Assembly (NCBI GenBank): GCA_030141605.1
Contig: JAQGDQ010000002.1
Coordinates: 1,906,501 to 1,970,500, forward strand
Direction of reading: 5' to 3'
DNA: 64,000 bases
From: Tubiluchus corallicola
Taxonomy: Eukaryota > Priapulida > Priapulimorpha > Priapulimorphida > Tubiluchidae
Below the pieces are notes generated by a model that was given only the letters and a program-made list of their open reading frames with translations, did not search any database and was not told the DNA's origin. The translations under genes and the position numbers were made by a program. The first letter of the stretch is position 1, and each line of letters starts with the position of its first letter. Below are positions 13,033 through 25,570 of this stretch, piece by piece.

Positions 13033-15027
13033 TATGTTATATTATTTATTTACACACAAGAGTACAAAAAAGTAAAATAGCACACAAAAAGCACAAAATA
13101 GCATATGCACAGAAGAGAACAGTGGGGCTTCACTATTGTATGAAATGCCAACTGCACAGCAAGCTGTCTGCTAGCCCACACTGAAGAAGGTAATAGCGGA
13201 ACATAAATAATCATTAAAAACAAGTTAAAATGTACATAAATCAGGTATAAAATAGTCTTAAAAACAGATATAAAACTTAGTCTTGTATTGTGTTTATCAC
13301 AAACAAGTAAAGCAAATAATGGTTATGCTGTGTGTACAATTAATTATCACTAATTTTCATTTTTATTGCTCATGCGCCATGTGCAGGGTCATGCAGCTAA
13401 TTGTTGAAGGACATTTTTTTGGTCACGAGTCACTCTGAATTTTATATTAAAAACTGACTCGTTTAAAAATCCACTTATGAAGGCACAACTGTTTAAAAGT
13501 AAACTAATATTAACCTCTCAGGACTGTGTTTGTTATGGATGAACTCTTTGTCACTTTATCGCAGTATAATATACGAAAATTTCTGGATGATTATAGTCAT
13601 TTTGCTATTATTTATCCATTACCATAACCGCTTTTTCGCACCGCGTTTGGCTTTCCTTCTTTGAAAATTTCCTCCCATACCTATCATTATCCGTTGTGTG
13701 TAAGTGCCAGTGATGCTGAAGCACTTGATAGGTGAGCTATACCTGTCTGAAGCATGATGATTTGACTTTCATTATCTTTTAATAATCACTCTAGCTCTTT
13801 CAAGGCTATTTTATGATATACTCTTGTCCGTGCTGTCATTAAAAGTCAATTTAGCAGCAGAATCTGTCGGCTAACCTGCCCAAAGCACGTGTAAGTAATT
13901 TGTGACCATATCCCAGGTGTTAATAAAAATTTTTATTTGTGCACGTAGTCTCTATAGATGCAGTTATATTGCACAGGTATATAATTTTTACTGGTAGGAT
14001 ATTGAACTAATGCACCTGTTATTCTCTGCTGGCTTGCAGTAATTGTCGAAATTAATCAAGTAATGATGCCAGCGAAAAAGATTCAGTATAATGGGAATTT
14101 GAAAGCTCCAAGTGCTAAAAGGCTTTGAGATTGATTTACTGGGCGTTGTAACTAATGCGTGTTTTAATAAATGGTTTTTGTCAAATCGAGAGTAAAAATC
14201 AGTCTACTAAAACACTTGTCTGTCTTCTTGGTTTCCTATGGGTAGAAATAGTTGACTATTTTTTGTAACTGCAAGAACTTTCTAATATCTGACTTGGTTC
14301 ATCAGTCTACAACACTGCTGGTGGGGGAACTGGAGGCAGATATAAACCAGATAAGGGAGCTGGAAAGCAAACTTATATAACTTTACCTTGTAGTGCTCAT
14401 GTATAACATGTGTACGTATGAACAACTTTTTTTATTTTTTATTGCAGACAAATTGCTTTATTTACCTTTACTATTGTCAAGCGTAAATAATAAGCTGTTC
14501 AAAAATCAAGATCGTCGCTAAAATCACTGTGAAATTACGTGTAATTTTGCAGAACAAAAATTACCGAGGACAGTTCACCTGGCGATTACAGATGACAAAC
14601 GAAATTAAATATCTATTTTCATTTTTTTCGTTATCGGCGCATCAATTGACCATGTTTAATCATAATTTTGTAAAAGAGCTTTTGTGACTCTGTCGACCAC
14701 TTGTTGAATGTTGGGGTTACAGAACTTTAAGTTAAAATATTAGAATGTCACTAAACTGTTTGGAAAGAGAGGAAAGGAAAAAGAGAAAAAAAGTGGTAAC
14801 AAATTACGTATGAAGTTTGTTTGAAAGCTATCAATAGAAAATTGCCTTAAATGTGCTGATTGAGCATTGCTCTTTGCTTTATCTGCGCACTGAGTCCAGG
14901 GTTTAAAAGGGAGACTTGCTCTTGTTTTTATTATAAAGTATAACTTTTACACAAATTTATTCACTTTTGCGGTGCATAAAGCCATTCTGCTGCTCCCTGA
15001 ATGACCGCATCATTTTATACCCGTGCA

Positions 15028-15035
15028 TGACGTCA
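15028..15035. promoter_or_regulatory. CRE/ATF palindrome TGACGTCA (intronic)
   Basis: A perfect cAMP-response element in the context GCATGACGTCACTG, inside the BH3 gene intron and about 400 bp before a cluster of homeodomain core sites. Confidence 0.3.
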
Positions 15036-15450
15036 CTGTTAGTCACACCGATGGCGAGTTTTTATTGGTTTCTGGGGAAGCAGATGTGTCTGTTCCCTTG
15101 ACCTGCTCCCTATTCATGCGTCACGTTTTATGTTGTTTTCACAATGTTGACTTTACAACAGTGATGTTTGTGATTATATAACCAAACTTGACAGATCGTT
15201 CGCTAATGTCATCAGTGCCTGAGGGGAAACACCTTTTTATTCCCATATCAGACAGGAAACTATAAGTATAATGCAAGAAGACTGAGTAGTATATTGTTAA
15301 TGAAGATCTTTCGAAACAACCACTTAGTTTGTCAATTAACAAGAGAAAATTAGTAATACATCGCTGCATTTTTTGCTGTGCACCTGATGCTTGAAACACG
15401 TAATTACTTTGGATCTCAAATGCTTGTTTTGTTAATTTTAAGCTACTTGT

Positions 15451-15557
15451 TTAATTAGACAGTTTAATTAACGAACATTGCAAATAGGCTGACATGAATC
15501 TCATTAGGTTGCATTTTAATGAGCAGTAAGCATACGGTTAATTAGTATGCTAATTAA
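15451..15557. promoter_or_regulatory. Cluster of four TTAATTA/TAATTAA homeodomain core sites
   Basis: Exact sites are at 15451-15457, 15464-15470, 15538-15544 and 15551-15557. This density is compatible with an intronic enhancer bound by homeodomain proteins. AT-rich background raises the chance rate, so function is inferred only. Confidence 0.3.
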
Positions 15558-18239
15558 ACACTAAATGTTTTCATGTACGACTTGGTGGAGTATATGTCAA
15601 ATATCAGCAGATGCTTTTAATAAGCTGTATGTAATAATACAGACTAGTTTTTTTTTCAAATCATTAATACACATTGCACAAATGCTGTAAACAAAAAAAT
15701 TGTGTATTAAAACACAGTATGGCTTAAGTGTGATTAAATTAAAAACCTTAGCACTATTAGCGCTGTAGTACTTAGACTGAAAATCGTGTTGAGAACAAAT
15801 GAGCTTGTAATATGTATGTGCTTTCTGTAATTTGATTGCTAACTGTTTTGGGAACACATGAACCAACTGACTCGCTCATAAGCAACGCCTTCTTTCCGTT
15901 ATTTTTCAGGTTTGCTTAGCAAACAGATACACACACCAGCGCATTAAAGTTTCATTACCAGCGGAACTGTCGCTTTCAGTTGTTCAACTTTTTCTGCCCT
16001 CTAGCTAAGAACTTTCACTGGCCCCGCTAATTTGGAGTAATTTCATTCTCGCGTTCATCACTATTCGACAATTTAGAAACAGCCACCGTCGACAGGAGGG
16101 TCTTAATAATTGATTTTTAATGTGATGACTGCATTTTATGAAGTGTTGGCCGCGTGCGGGTACCCTGTCCTCATTAATTACTCATTGCGTAATATTTTGT
16201 CGTGTTTTCTTTGCTTTGCATTGGTATCCAAGCGTCTCACGCGATCTTCATGTATTATTGTGCAATGAGCATCTGCCAAAATCATGCGTCTAGTGCAACA
16301 TGCATTCGTCCAAATAGCTGTAAACAAGCACAGTATATAAAGTTTTTCAGTTTGACATCGTTAAAGAATTCCTTTAAAAAGCAGTAAAATTCCTTCAGAC
16401 CTAGCGTAAAATAAGTGATATGTGCAACAACTTGTGGCTATTAGTATGCGCTGTAGGTGCTTAATTTTGTATGTAATTTACATCCATTCAATTGCTGACA
16501 CATTTTTTTCTATGACATGGATTCGCCCAAGGATTTTCATACACGCACGTGTGTTACATGTATCTGAACAGTATGGCCAGCCCAGAAGCAGAATACCACC
16601 GCAAAGTTACACTATTTTGTCATCGCTATTTTTAGAAACCGCTGAGTCGCTTCGATCGTGAGAAAGAAGCCAGTTTTGAAATTTCGAATGTTTGCATGTT
16701 GCTTGCTTGGCTGGTTACAATGAGTTTTTATTAAGCGTTTATTTGCGGGCGCTCGACTATTTGCCAGTGATGCAATGTTTAAAGACGTTGTAAAATAATA
16801 TTTAAATTCATTAGATTTGTGTACATGGTCTGTATTGAACAAATTGTATAATTTATAAACATAATAAATGAGTCTGAAATATTTATTAACCTCGTGCAGC
16901 TTTAGAAACAGTGACGTTTGAAACCTTGAAGTTATAAAGAATAGTTTCCCTACATTTGAATTATAAATCTTACTAACCATATGCACGTGCCACTAATTAT
17001 GGTCGCCAAATAACAGGACATACATAGTACTCAAAAAAGTCAACACAGAATAATTGTGTTTTGATACTATGGTGGAGAGCTAACTAAAATCTCCTTAATA
17101 AGGGCTATTACTATCATTATAATTATTTATTATGTGTACATGTAATATTAAGTAAGCAGTAAACAGCACCAGCAAACTAGCAGACAATGCAGGAAAACAA
17201 GTAGGTGGCAAACCTATACATGGACTGAAGTCACAAGAGTTAAGAGTAATCACAATCTAGGATGCAATAGCTATTCAAATTCTCTTCATCTATACACTGC
17301 ATCATTAGTGTAGATAATTATTAGGTATTTACTTTAGATTTAAGGGTCATTGTCACAGACGTCACTACTAACATTGTATTCGTCCCCGTGAAGGCCAGAC
17401 AAAATTAATTACATCAGTTCACCTTTATGATCGATTTTTCGTTGAACTGTCATTCCACCTGGCTTCCTTACCTGAACCGCCGTCTAATGAAACCAGTCAG
17501 CTGATTATTAACAATGTGGTCAAACACTGTCGCGTGCCGCTATGTTTGAGAACACAATGTACAGAGTGTGGACCACCTTGTCAAATTATAGATAGCAAAT
17601 AAACATGTATAAAGAAACGAACACAATGTCTGAAGGAGTGAATGACGTTCCATCCAATTGGTGAATGCATCTTTGTTTGTGTTTGATTTTTGTTTTCTTG
17701 TAAACGTTGCAGTCAATAAGTAGCTGTGTGTTCCTTGACAATAGTAAAGTTCAAATGGTGCTTCAACGTTTAATGACAACAATAATGTTAAATGTCTTTC
17801 AACTTTCGTAACGCAATGATCACGGTCATTTTGATTAGAATCGCATACATTAGAAAACGCAAGGCTGGAATTTTTTCGTTCTTTTAGGATCCTGGCTCAG
17901 CGTTTGCTTTGGAGAGCACGTAGTTATAACTGTCAGTCAGCAATCAATTTAAACTTTGTCGCCCGGCTTAAATTTTGACTTTGTTTAATAGTTTGCGTCG
18001 AAGTCAACGCCGATGGGTGATTTATTTTTAATTTGAGGCCTGAAATTTATCATTTTTGCTTGTCTGCCACATCCGGGCTATTTACCTTTGTTTATAGTCT
18101 GGCTTTGACTCTCTGCAAGGCCGCAGGCGCTCCTACATGTTTTAAATTAAGTGCATCAGCAAACACAACAAAACACCACATGGGATAACTTCACTCTCCT
18201 GACATCTGCTGCCTCTTTGTTTTATTCTCTCCTCGGCTT

Positions 18240-18440
18240 CCTATTGAAATTTTTAATTACAAACTGATTAAATTTTCATCTGCGTATCACGATGAGAACT
18301 TATTTAAATTCGCATTTCGCAAATTAATTTGCAGCTGAGCAGCTTAATTAGCATGCGAGTTATTGTGCTGTTCAAGTCTTGAGGCATTTTGCTGTAAATT
18401 TCATTATTCTCTGAACATGAAGTTTTCAACGCTCGACAAA
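18240..18440. promoter_or_regulatory. AT-rich, homeodomain-site-rich block (possible conserved enhancer)
   Basis: Within 200 bases there are TTAATTAC, CTGATTAAAT, AAATTAATTTGC, CAGCTGAGCAG and CTTAATTAGCATGC. The mixture of TAATTA cores, an E-box and an octamer-like ATTTGC resembles developmental enhancers. No gene evidence is present. Confidence 0.25.
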
Positions 18441-19135
18441 AGGCTCATCTAACATGTCATTTAGACTTAATAATAATTGCGTTTAGATGTCAGACTTTTG
18501 CAAACAGACAAAGAGCTGTCTTGCTTCTGTTACTTTAACTTTTTTTTTATTTAATTTTTGTATTAAATGAAGATGCCATAATGGGCGCATTTTTACATCA
18601 AGTTATTAAGAGCAAATGAATTGTAATGCAAAGAGGTAATTCTTTTCCTTTTTGAAGGGTCGCCACGGCACATCCAAATTAAACTCTAAATGAGCCATTT
18701 GTGTGAAAGACTGAAAGGATCATGACACTTGAATTCCCTATTGTCTAAGTCGTCTACATATCTGACACACTATACAGTGATCTGAAACAGTTTATTCATA
18801 ATACACTGCAAGTGTTTTGTATGTGTAAATAACTAACAGAAACAAAGAAAAACTAATCAAACGTTGAATAAATTCATCAATTCGAACAGCACTACCGGTC
18901 TACCAGGGAAAGGAGAAACTTATTAATTCGCACAAAGAAAGCGCTATGGCAAATATGATCACTACTGTAACAACTGCAACATTGGCGACAATAATAATGG
19001 CAGCAACTACAATAACATCCGTTGGAAATAAACTACAACTGTGATGGGACAGTAGTGACAGCCTGGTCTAGTCTATATTTGTACCTGCAGCAGTATTATG
19101 TTCAACTATTTTTTTGTCGTTCATTCTTTGATTAC

Positions 19136-19182
19136 GATGATGACGACGACGACGACGACGACGACGACGATGATGTTGTTGT

Positions 19183-19217
<35 letters not shown>
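19136..19217. repeat. GAC/GAT trinucleotide array
   Basis: Runs of GAC and then GAT are separated by a GTT interruption, and a degenerate GAT-rich tail reaches to about 19410. The poly-D, poly-H and poly-M frames here are repeat artefacts. Confidence 0.95.
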
Positions 19218-19656
19218 GCGGTAGTGGCGGTGATGAGGACGACGGGTGGTGATTGTGAAAATAATGAGCATGCAAAAGATAGTAATGACGATCATGATGG
19301 TATTGTGATGACTCAGTGGTAATGACAACGATTGCGATGATGATGATCATGACTATTGCGATGAAGATGATCATGGTGATAATGATGATCGTATGACGAT
19401 TATGATAATGATTAAAAGTTTTTTTAGACAAGACGAGGGATTCAATATTTATAAAATTATCAACACTAGTATAAATTTTTCTGAACTTGCTAGTTTCATA
19501 CTAAGCCTAGGGGCATTTATTTTCGTCGTAATTTATTAATGTTGCTACTGCGATAAAAACCGATTATTTACCATCCTCTCTCTTATACCACGCTTACACA
19601 ATCCGTATGTCAAAAGCAAAATGTTAGTTGTTATTTTAAGAACAGAACCTGACAGT

Positions 19657-19750
19657 CGTTGCTTACACTTGTTACTATAGGAACAAGAGCTAACGAACGT
19701 TGTTTACTGTTGTTGCTATAGGAACAAGAGCTGACGAACATTGTTTACTG
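19657..19750. repeat. 41-bp tandem repeat, 2.3 copies
   Basis: Copies at 19657-19697 and 19698-19738 share CTATAGGAACAAGAGCT and the flanking ACGAACGTTG, with a partial third copy to 19750. The array abuts the inverted-repeat element at 19760. Confidence 0.8.
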
Positions 19751-19759
19751 GCGGGGGCG

Positions 19760-19932
19760 GAGATTTCTCTTACGGTGGCTAATCCGGTGTTTCTTCCTTG
19801 TTTGGTAAGTTTACTTTAAGGTCATAATCATTTTCTAAAACTATCGTATTTTTCCACTTGAGTGCAGTACTGTTTCCAAACTGCCCTTCCTGTTAAAAAC
19901 ACCGGATATGCGAGTTTCTTGAGAGAAATCTC
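19760..19932. mobile_element. Short inverted-repeat element (MITE-like)
   Basis: The outer arms GAGATTTCTCT (19760-19770) and its reverse complement (19922-19932) pair perfectly. The inner arms ATCCGGTGTTT (19782-19792) and AAACACCGGAT (19897-19907) also pair. The arms form an imperfect terminal inverted repeat of about 33 bp around a 100-bp centre. I see no clear target-site duplication, so the superfamily is not assigned. Confidence 0.55.
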
Positions 19933-20731
19933 TATGCCCATTCCATGTTTAAAATTCAGCTTATTCTGCTTTATATGTAAATTAAGTTAGAACTGATAAC
20001 TGTTTTTGCTAAGTGCTATCATACTTGGCTAGAATTGTTTTAAAAACGATGCAGAAAACAATGGTTTGTCCTCTGGCGGGCACATTTAAGTCGTGGTGCG
20101 TCAAATTGAGATACTCGCTTTCGTTTCGCCGTTTTTACATCGACAATTTGACCACATTTGACAGCAGCCCTAAATAACTATGATAAAATATGTTATGAGA
20201 GTTTTTATTTAAAACTTTGTATAAATTATTATTGTCAAACACAAAACGAGAGGAAATTCTGGACGAATAATTGCGTAATCGGAAATTGCCGTCTTTTCCT
20301 CAACCATCATGTATAAATCATTTCTAATGCTTTGAGGTATAATAATTTGTGATAAGCATTGAGAGTATAAATCTAACAAAGTGTCAAAATTGACAAAGGT
20401 TAGATGTGATGGAGTTGGAGAGGTGTAGAAAGTATAGGGGGTCATTTGTGTTGAACTATGAATTAAGAGGAAGTGCGTTTTGATGAAATTGTCTGGAAAA
20501 CCGATTTTTAATTGTAGGTGTCGTGTGAATGCAGCTTGCGATAGAGAAATGACGAAACAATATTTCAAAGATGCTTTAAGACTAGCGTCCCACGAGTTAA
20601 AAGGCAAAGGCATTATTTATTAGGAAAGAGTTTACGTGGGAAAGTGTATGACAATAACTGTAGCCATATTATGTGACTAACACTTACAGGTTGCTCAGCC
20701 GACTAACAGAACGGGAGCATTATAACTGCTA

Positions 20732-20838
20732 GTGGGAGAGAGAGTATTCTATAATGAAGGGGAGAAAGAGAGACAGACAGAAACAGAAAGAGAGAGAGAG
20801 GAGGCGGGGACAAAAGGGAGGCCGAAAGTGAGAGAAAA
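20732..20838 (+). repeat. Purine (GA) rich low-complexity tract
   Basis: An imperfect GAGA/AGAC run with GGGAG blocks in the intron. Confidence 0.8.
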
Positions 20839-21730
20839 ATGCTACTTATAGAATAGATGAAACATAGAAACAGTTGATAGTTTAACTATTTAGACAAAAT
20901 TTAATAGTTGTGGTTGAACTATTCTGCCATTTTGACTGATTAACCCGCGAAGCTCCGAGTGTGCAATATTCAGTGTTTGTGGTTCATGGATAGTTTACCG
21001 CTTATGTTAGCATGTAAGCGCAATTGGTTTAATTCTTATAATTCAACGTGAATAGAATAACACCTGTCCTGTCTCACCTTTATTCATCACTATTAGCAAC
21101 AGCATTGCGAGAATTTTACCTGACAGAGTCAGTTTAACCCTGTCAAGCCATTGAGATGAACTTGTCTGTTGCGGTTGTCGGTCGTGCCACTATGCCTAGC
21201 CTTTATTAAATATTCAATAATTAATAACATAAGCTGAATAGAACCTTTAAACAACGTATTCAACTTCCTTTGAAAGCAAATTCACTGTTACCGATAAAAA
21301 AGCTAAATGTGATCACAGGGAGCGCATAATTTTTCCACGACCTAATAATACTCTCAGTAAATTTAAAACTAGGAATCGTAATCTGCTATGGAATGGATTG
21401 GTCCTTTGCTATGTGCGCTTGTAGGTTCACCTTTTGTTTGTCAGTCTTTTGCCGTGAAAAGTGCTGCTGTTGTTCTTTAGACTCTACCGGCTATAGAGTT
21501 ACTTCTTGTAATATTAATTTGATTGTCGTAATTATCTTTGAAAGAAAGATCACCTTTTTAGCTGTAGTTGTGCTGAGTGATTGTCATTAAGCAATAATTA
21601 TGTAAAACTGATTAAATTAGCAATTCATAAGTAATACGGAAAGCTACAAATAGTTTTACTATAAAGCTATAAAGCTTTGCCTTAAACGAATCTATATGTG
21701 AAATTAATTTAGAGACAATGCATGCGCAAA

Positions 21731-21815
21731 TGAAAAAAGAGAGGGAGAGAAAGAAGAAGAGCGACAGAGCGAGAGGGATGAGAGGAAGAAACGGAGGGAA
21801 GAAGGAGCAACAGAA
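21731..21815 (+). repeat. Purine-rich (GA/GAA) low-complexity tract
   Basis: An imperfect GAGA, GAAGAA and GAGGG run. Long frames on the opposite strand come from this composition. Confidence 0.75.
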
Positions 21816-22294
21816 ATGTCAGTGGAAATTTGTAATAGTTATGAGTGACAGATTTAACGAGGCATTTCAAAAATCTCTGATATGAATAAGCGCATAAGGA
21901 CGGCACGCAAAAATCTAAAAATTTCCTCAGCATTATTTTATCTGTTACAAAACGGTCCCATAACCACGATTTTAGAGTAGAATAATTTTGATAATTTGAA
22001 TTCATTATTCTCTTATCAGTCACACTTACGCTACGTACGCTCTCTATTTCCGCTATAAAACGCTTTCATTGGTACATATAATAGTAATCACGAGTTTGAA
22101 GTTAACAAAGAGCAAAAACAGTTATGAAGGATATAGGAGTTACCTTATGAAAAATAATGTGGATAGGACTAGGACCAATTATACGCACATTGCACAGTGA
22201 TAACGCAGCAAAAAAGAACAAACTTATACCAACAAACATACTAGCTACATTAAATGACAATTTTTCATTGATTATGAAGTTTCGAAATTTCATA

Positions 22295-22350
22295 GATATA
22301 TTCATATTCATATTCATATGCATATTCATATATGAATATAAATATGTATA
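22295..22350. repeat. ATTCAT hexanucleotide repeat
   Basis: Several ATTCAT units pass into a near-palindromic TATGAATATAAATATG. They give YEYEYE and IFIFI frames on the two strands, which are not coding. Confidence 0.8.
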
Positions 22351-22956
22351 CATGCTTTGGTAAATCGAATAAAAAATCTACAATTAGAAAAGAAGAAAAA
22401 AGGAAAATATTGCACAACGTTTCTACAAAAAGTTTCTTTAGTTCCTGTTGTTCTCTTTCTGTAACTGCGGCTAGTGATTTTATGCTTCTATGTTTCTCCC
22501 TTGTGTTTTTATCTGTTGTGCTTCTGTGTTTTTTTGTTCTGACACTGAATGATTTTTCCAAAAAATTTTGTCCTGTAGATCTTTTTATTGGTTTATGGCT
22601 GATAATTGCCATTCTGCCAGAAATTGCAACAAGACAATTGAAAATAGCTTTAGCAAGCAAAATTAATTTAAACGCGCAGTAAAAGCCATCGTAACAAAAT
22701 GCACACTCGTAAAGTTTTTTATTTCCGGGAAATGAGTAATTGAAGACTTTTGTCTAAAAATTCACACCCAAAAGGCTTTTATGACAAAGTTCTACGTATA
22801 TATAGCCTGGCGCCATCTTTGTAAGATTATAGGTGTCATATAGCTATAACGCTTACTAATGCACACACAAGATACGCAATATTAGACGCGATGTAATAAA
22901 GTATATTGTTATACACTAAGTCTCTATATGTTGTATTCTGGCACCTCTGCAAGAAT

Positions 22957-22958
<2 letters not shown>

Positions 22959-23005
<47 letters not shown>
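22959..23005. repeat. TA dinucleotide microsatellite
   Basis: About 45 bases of uninterrupted TA repeat in the BH3 gene intron. Confidence 0.95.
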
Positions 23006-23011
<6 letters not shown>

Positions 23012-23295
23012 GTCTCTGCTTTTCTGAGCCTATTACAGACGTGTTTCCTACTTCCGGTAATTAGAGTGATGCGTTTATGTCTATTCTGATGATACACGCG
23101 TTTAAATTGTCACGCTTGGGGTGGGTATAGGCTTCTAAGTTTATGATAGGCAGAAGAAACTGAAGTAGTTTAATTTCGATAGTTGTAGGTATTAAAAATA
23201 TTCTGTAAACGTTCTTTTCCATAACAACAAGCAACAAAAACAGTTTTCGTTTTACGCGATATGTAAGTTACTGTTTAATGAATATTGTATCAGTT

Positions 23296-23337
23296 CTGAT
23301 TGGCAAATCTCATCATTAGCTATCATTTGCCAATCAG
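23296..23337. repeat. Perfect 13-bp inverted repeat with 16-bp spacer
   Basis: CTGATTGGCAAAT at 23296-23308 and ATTTGCCAATCAG at 23325-23337 are exact reverse complements. Each arm contains an inverted CCAAT (ATTGG/CCAAT) pentamer. It could be a hairpin or a paired NF-Y-type site. Confidence 0.8.
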
Positions 23338-23437
23338 CGAAAAGCCCACGGTATAATCACAAATAAAGGTCTTGAATTCAATTTTAAGACTGAAAAATTT
23401 GTATTTTTCACTAGTATTCTATTTATCATAAGTCTTT

Positions 23438-23517
23438 GAGGTACTACGGCGGGATTCGTAAAAAGTTATTAGACTGTGAGGTACTACGGGGGGATTCGCA
23501 AAAAGTTATTAGACTAC
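23438..23517. repeat. 40-bp direct tandem duplication
   Basis: Two 40-bp copies (23438-23477 and 23478-23517) begin GAGGTACTACGG and share AAAAAGTTATTAGACT, with only a few mismatches. The near identity suggests a recent duplication. Confidence 0.85.
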
Positions 23518-24310
23518 TTTTTATTCATCCCGCCCTAAAGTGGAAGGGTTTTATGACCAAAAGTTGGACTGATTAATAAAACCTCTCCGGGTATAATAAA
23601 ATATTAATGACAGCCAACAAATGCCAGCTCATTGCTTTTATCGTAACCATTTATGACAAATGCAAAGAATTAAGGACGAAACGTCGTTATCTAAACCAAA
23701 ATGATAAAGTTTATGATAAAGTTTATTACTTTTTGCTGCGTCTGTGATTATTCGCTGACTTGTTAGTTATTGTGGCCTATTTTCTGTGGTATATTCACGA
23801 TCTTATACTTTCGTTACCTTTTTGTGATTCTTTCCTTTTACCTCTATAGTTATATATTGTAATGATGGTCGCAAATAGGCATAACGCGCCATTGTTTGAA
23901 TAATCTTAATTACACTTAATTAATGGTGATAATTATAAAATAAAAACGTTTTCAGAGGTGACTTGGGAATGGGACATGAATCCAGAACTGCACAATGTAC
24001 TTATGGTGTACAATATGGTTGAAACTTTAATACAACTAGGTATTTAAGGTCAAGTAACAGAAGCTAGAACATTTTTACTACGAGTTACGAAATTTTTATA
24101 ACTTCAGAAATTTTCGAGTTAGAGATGTGCCAGTTGTTGTTTCCCGTACATTGCGGATGGTCTGAGTTAAAGTTTCAGAACTAGAAAATTTCGTTGTACT
24201 GCTATAAATTAACCAACTAGTGAAATTTCTTGACATTGAGTGACTATCTTTTCATTTGATAGACGTTTACATTGTACACGCGCCTATTTCTGGCTTGAAA
24301 TAAGATTTAG

Positions 24311-24480
24311 CAAGAAGGCTAGCTCAGTGAGTCAAGTTTCTGACTTGCGATGCAATGATCGCGAGGTCGAATCTTAGGCTGGCTGGTCAGATTTAATGTC
24401 GTCTTTTAACGTAGAGACCTATGCTGACTGACGTTGCTTTCATTAATCTTGCAACTCTATCAAGAAGCCAAGATCATGAG
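24311..24480 (+). mobile_element. tRNA-derived SINE candidate
   Basis: An A-box-like TAGCTCAGTGAG at 24320 is followed about 45 bases later by a B-box-like GGTCGAATCTT at 24365 (consensus GGTTCGAATCC with one base lost). A non-tRNA body with GACCTATGCTGACTGACG follows. This is the arrangement of a degenerate tRNA-derived SINE. No tail or target-site duplication was resolved, so the ends are approximate. Confidence 0.5.
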
Positions 24481-25570
24481 ATTCCAGAAAGTAAGTTTAA
24501 TAGATTTGATTTTGAGCCGGGGGTGCTTGTTTACAGAGAGAATTTGCCCCTAAAGTAGGGCTTTGAAAAGGATTTTGACCAGATCTTATTGTAAGATGTT
24601 ATAATTGATTTTATCCGTCTCGCAGATGAAACACGCAACTTTTAATCCTGTTTGCATAAGTAAACTTTCGCCGTGTACATAATCCGTCGCATTACTTTAA
24701 TGTTCAACTCAAAGTAAGTAAATTATACGTTAAGATGTTGAACAAAGCTCCTAGAAAAAAAGGGAAGAAGCGTGCTGCTGTTTCGTGACCGTGCATGAAG
24801 TTGCTGCTTCTCCAGCTCAGGAAGTTGAACTCGTAATTTCTACCTCCGGCAGTTTAAAGCTTTTGTCATGTCAACAGCGCAATGTCTGCAATGATTTGTG
24901 TGGAGTTGAGTGAGTAAATATGGGTCTCAAACCTCGTGTTATTTAACATTGAGTCAACAAAGAAGAGATTATCTAATAATAAAAGCCTTGGCCGCATCAT
25001 ATCCAGTCGTATGAAATACTGAGTCTCCTTTATTGTTTACAACAAAGGAATTAATTAGAGAGAGTAATACCCTCTGCACTAGAATTGACATCGTAAGAAA
25101 CTGTTTTTCGCTAGGCTTGTGGTGGCTGGTTCGTTTATATAATTTGAAAATCATCAATTTTGTTTTACCAAATATTTTTTTTGATTTATTATTCACTAGA
25201 ACACTTTCGTATTCTAGACTTTACAGCCACTAAGTCGGTTGTTTAGAAAAATTGAAAGGCCTCAATTTTGGAATAATAAGGAATTATTCTAAATTCGGCT
25301 GAATTTATTATGTGTAAAAATGTAAAATAGTTAAATGGTAGAAATTTTTAGTATGGGATTTTTAGCAGTACACGGTGTTTAGGAAATCTACGTAATTGAA
25401 TCCTGTCTTGTAATTTATTAAACATGTAACTATAAAATTATACTGAAATTTGTGTTTTCATTTTATCTGCTTTTAAGTTCAGTAATGAAAACTCATGCAT
25501 ACTAACTTTTTCAAAGTGGTCATACATCTTGTGGTTGGCACAGATCTCACAGGTTTTTGTTTTATTTCAG

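Larger units (their letters stand above)
6640..25570 (+). other. 18.9 kb intron of the BH3-only gene
   Basis: The intron runs from the GTAAGT donor at 6640 to the TTTATTTCAG acceptor ending at 25570. The flanking exons are both phase 0. I found no further exon inside that I can support, but short or alternative exons could be missed. Contents are listed separately: a hAT-type end, a pyrimidine tract, microsatellites, a small inverted-repeat element, tandem duplications, a SINE-like element and a homeodomain-site cluster. Confidence 0.65.

Noticed and set aside
13150-13205. CACTGAAGAAGG motif, with similar words at 32870 and GACGAAACGTC at 23673
   Set aside because: These resemble words near Penelope-like element ends, but there is no coding remnant or boundary to support that call.
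20209-20613. 134-codon minus-strand open frame
   Set aside because: About one frame this long is expected by chance in a window this size and composition. It has no recognisable domain and no splice or promoter support.
22265-22682. Overlapping 131- and 116-codon frames on opposite strands
   Set aside because: Part is generated by an ATTCAT repeat and the rest has no recognised motif. Most likely chance.
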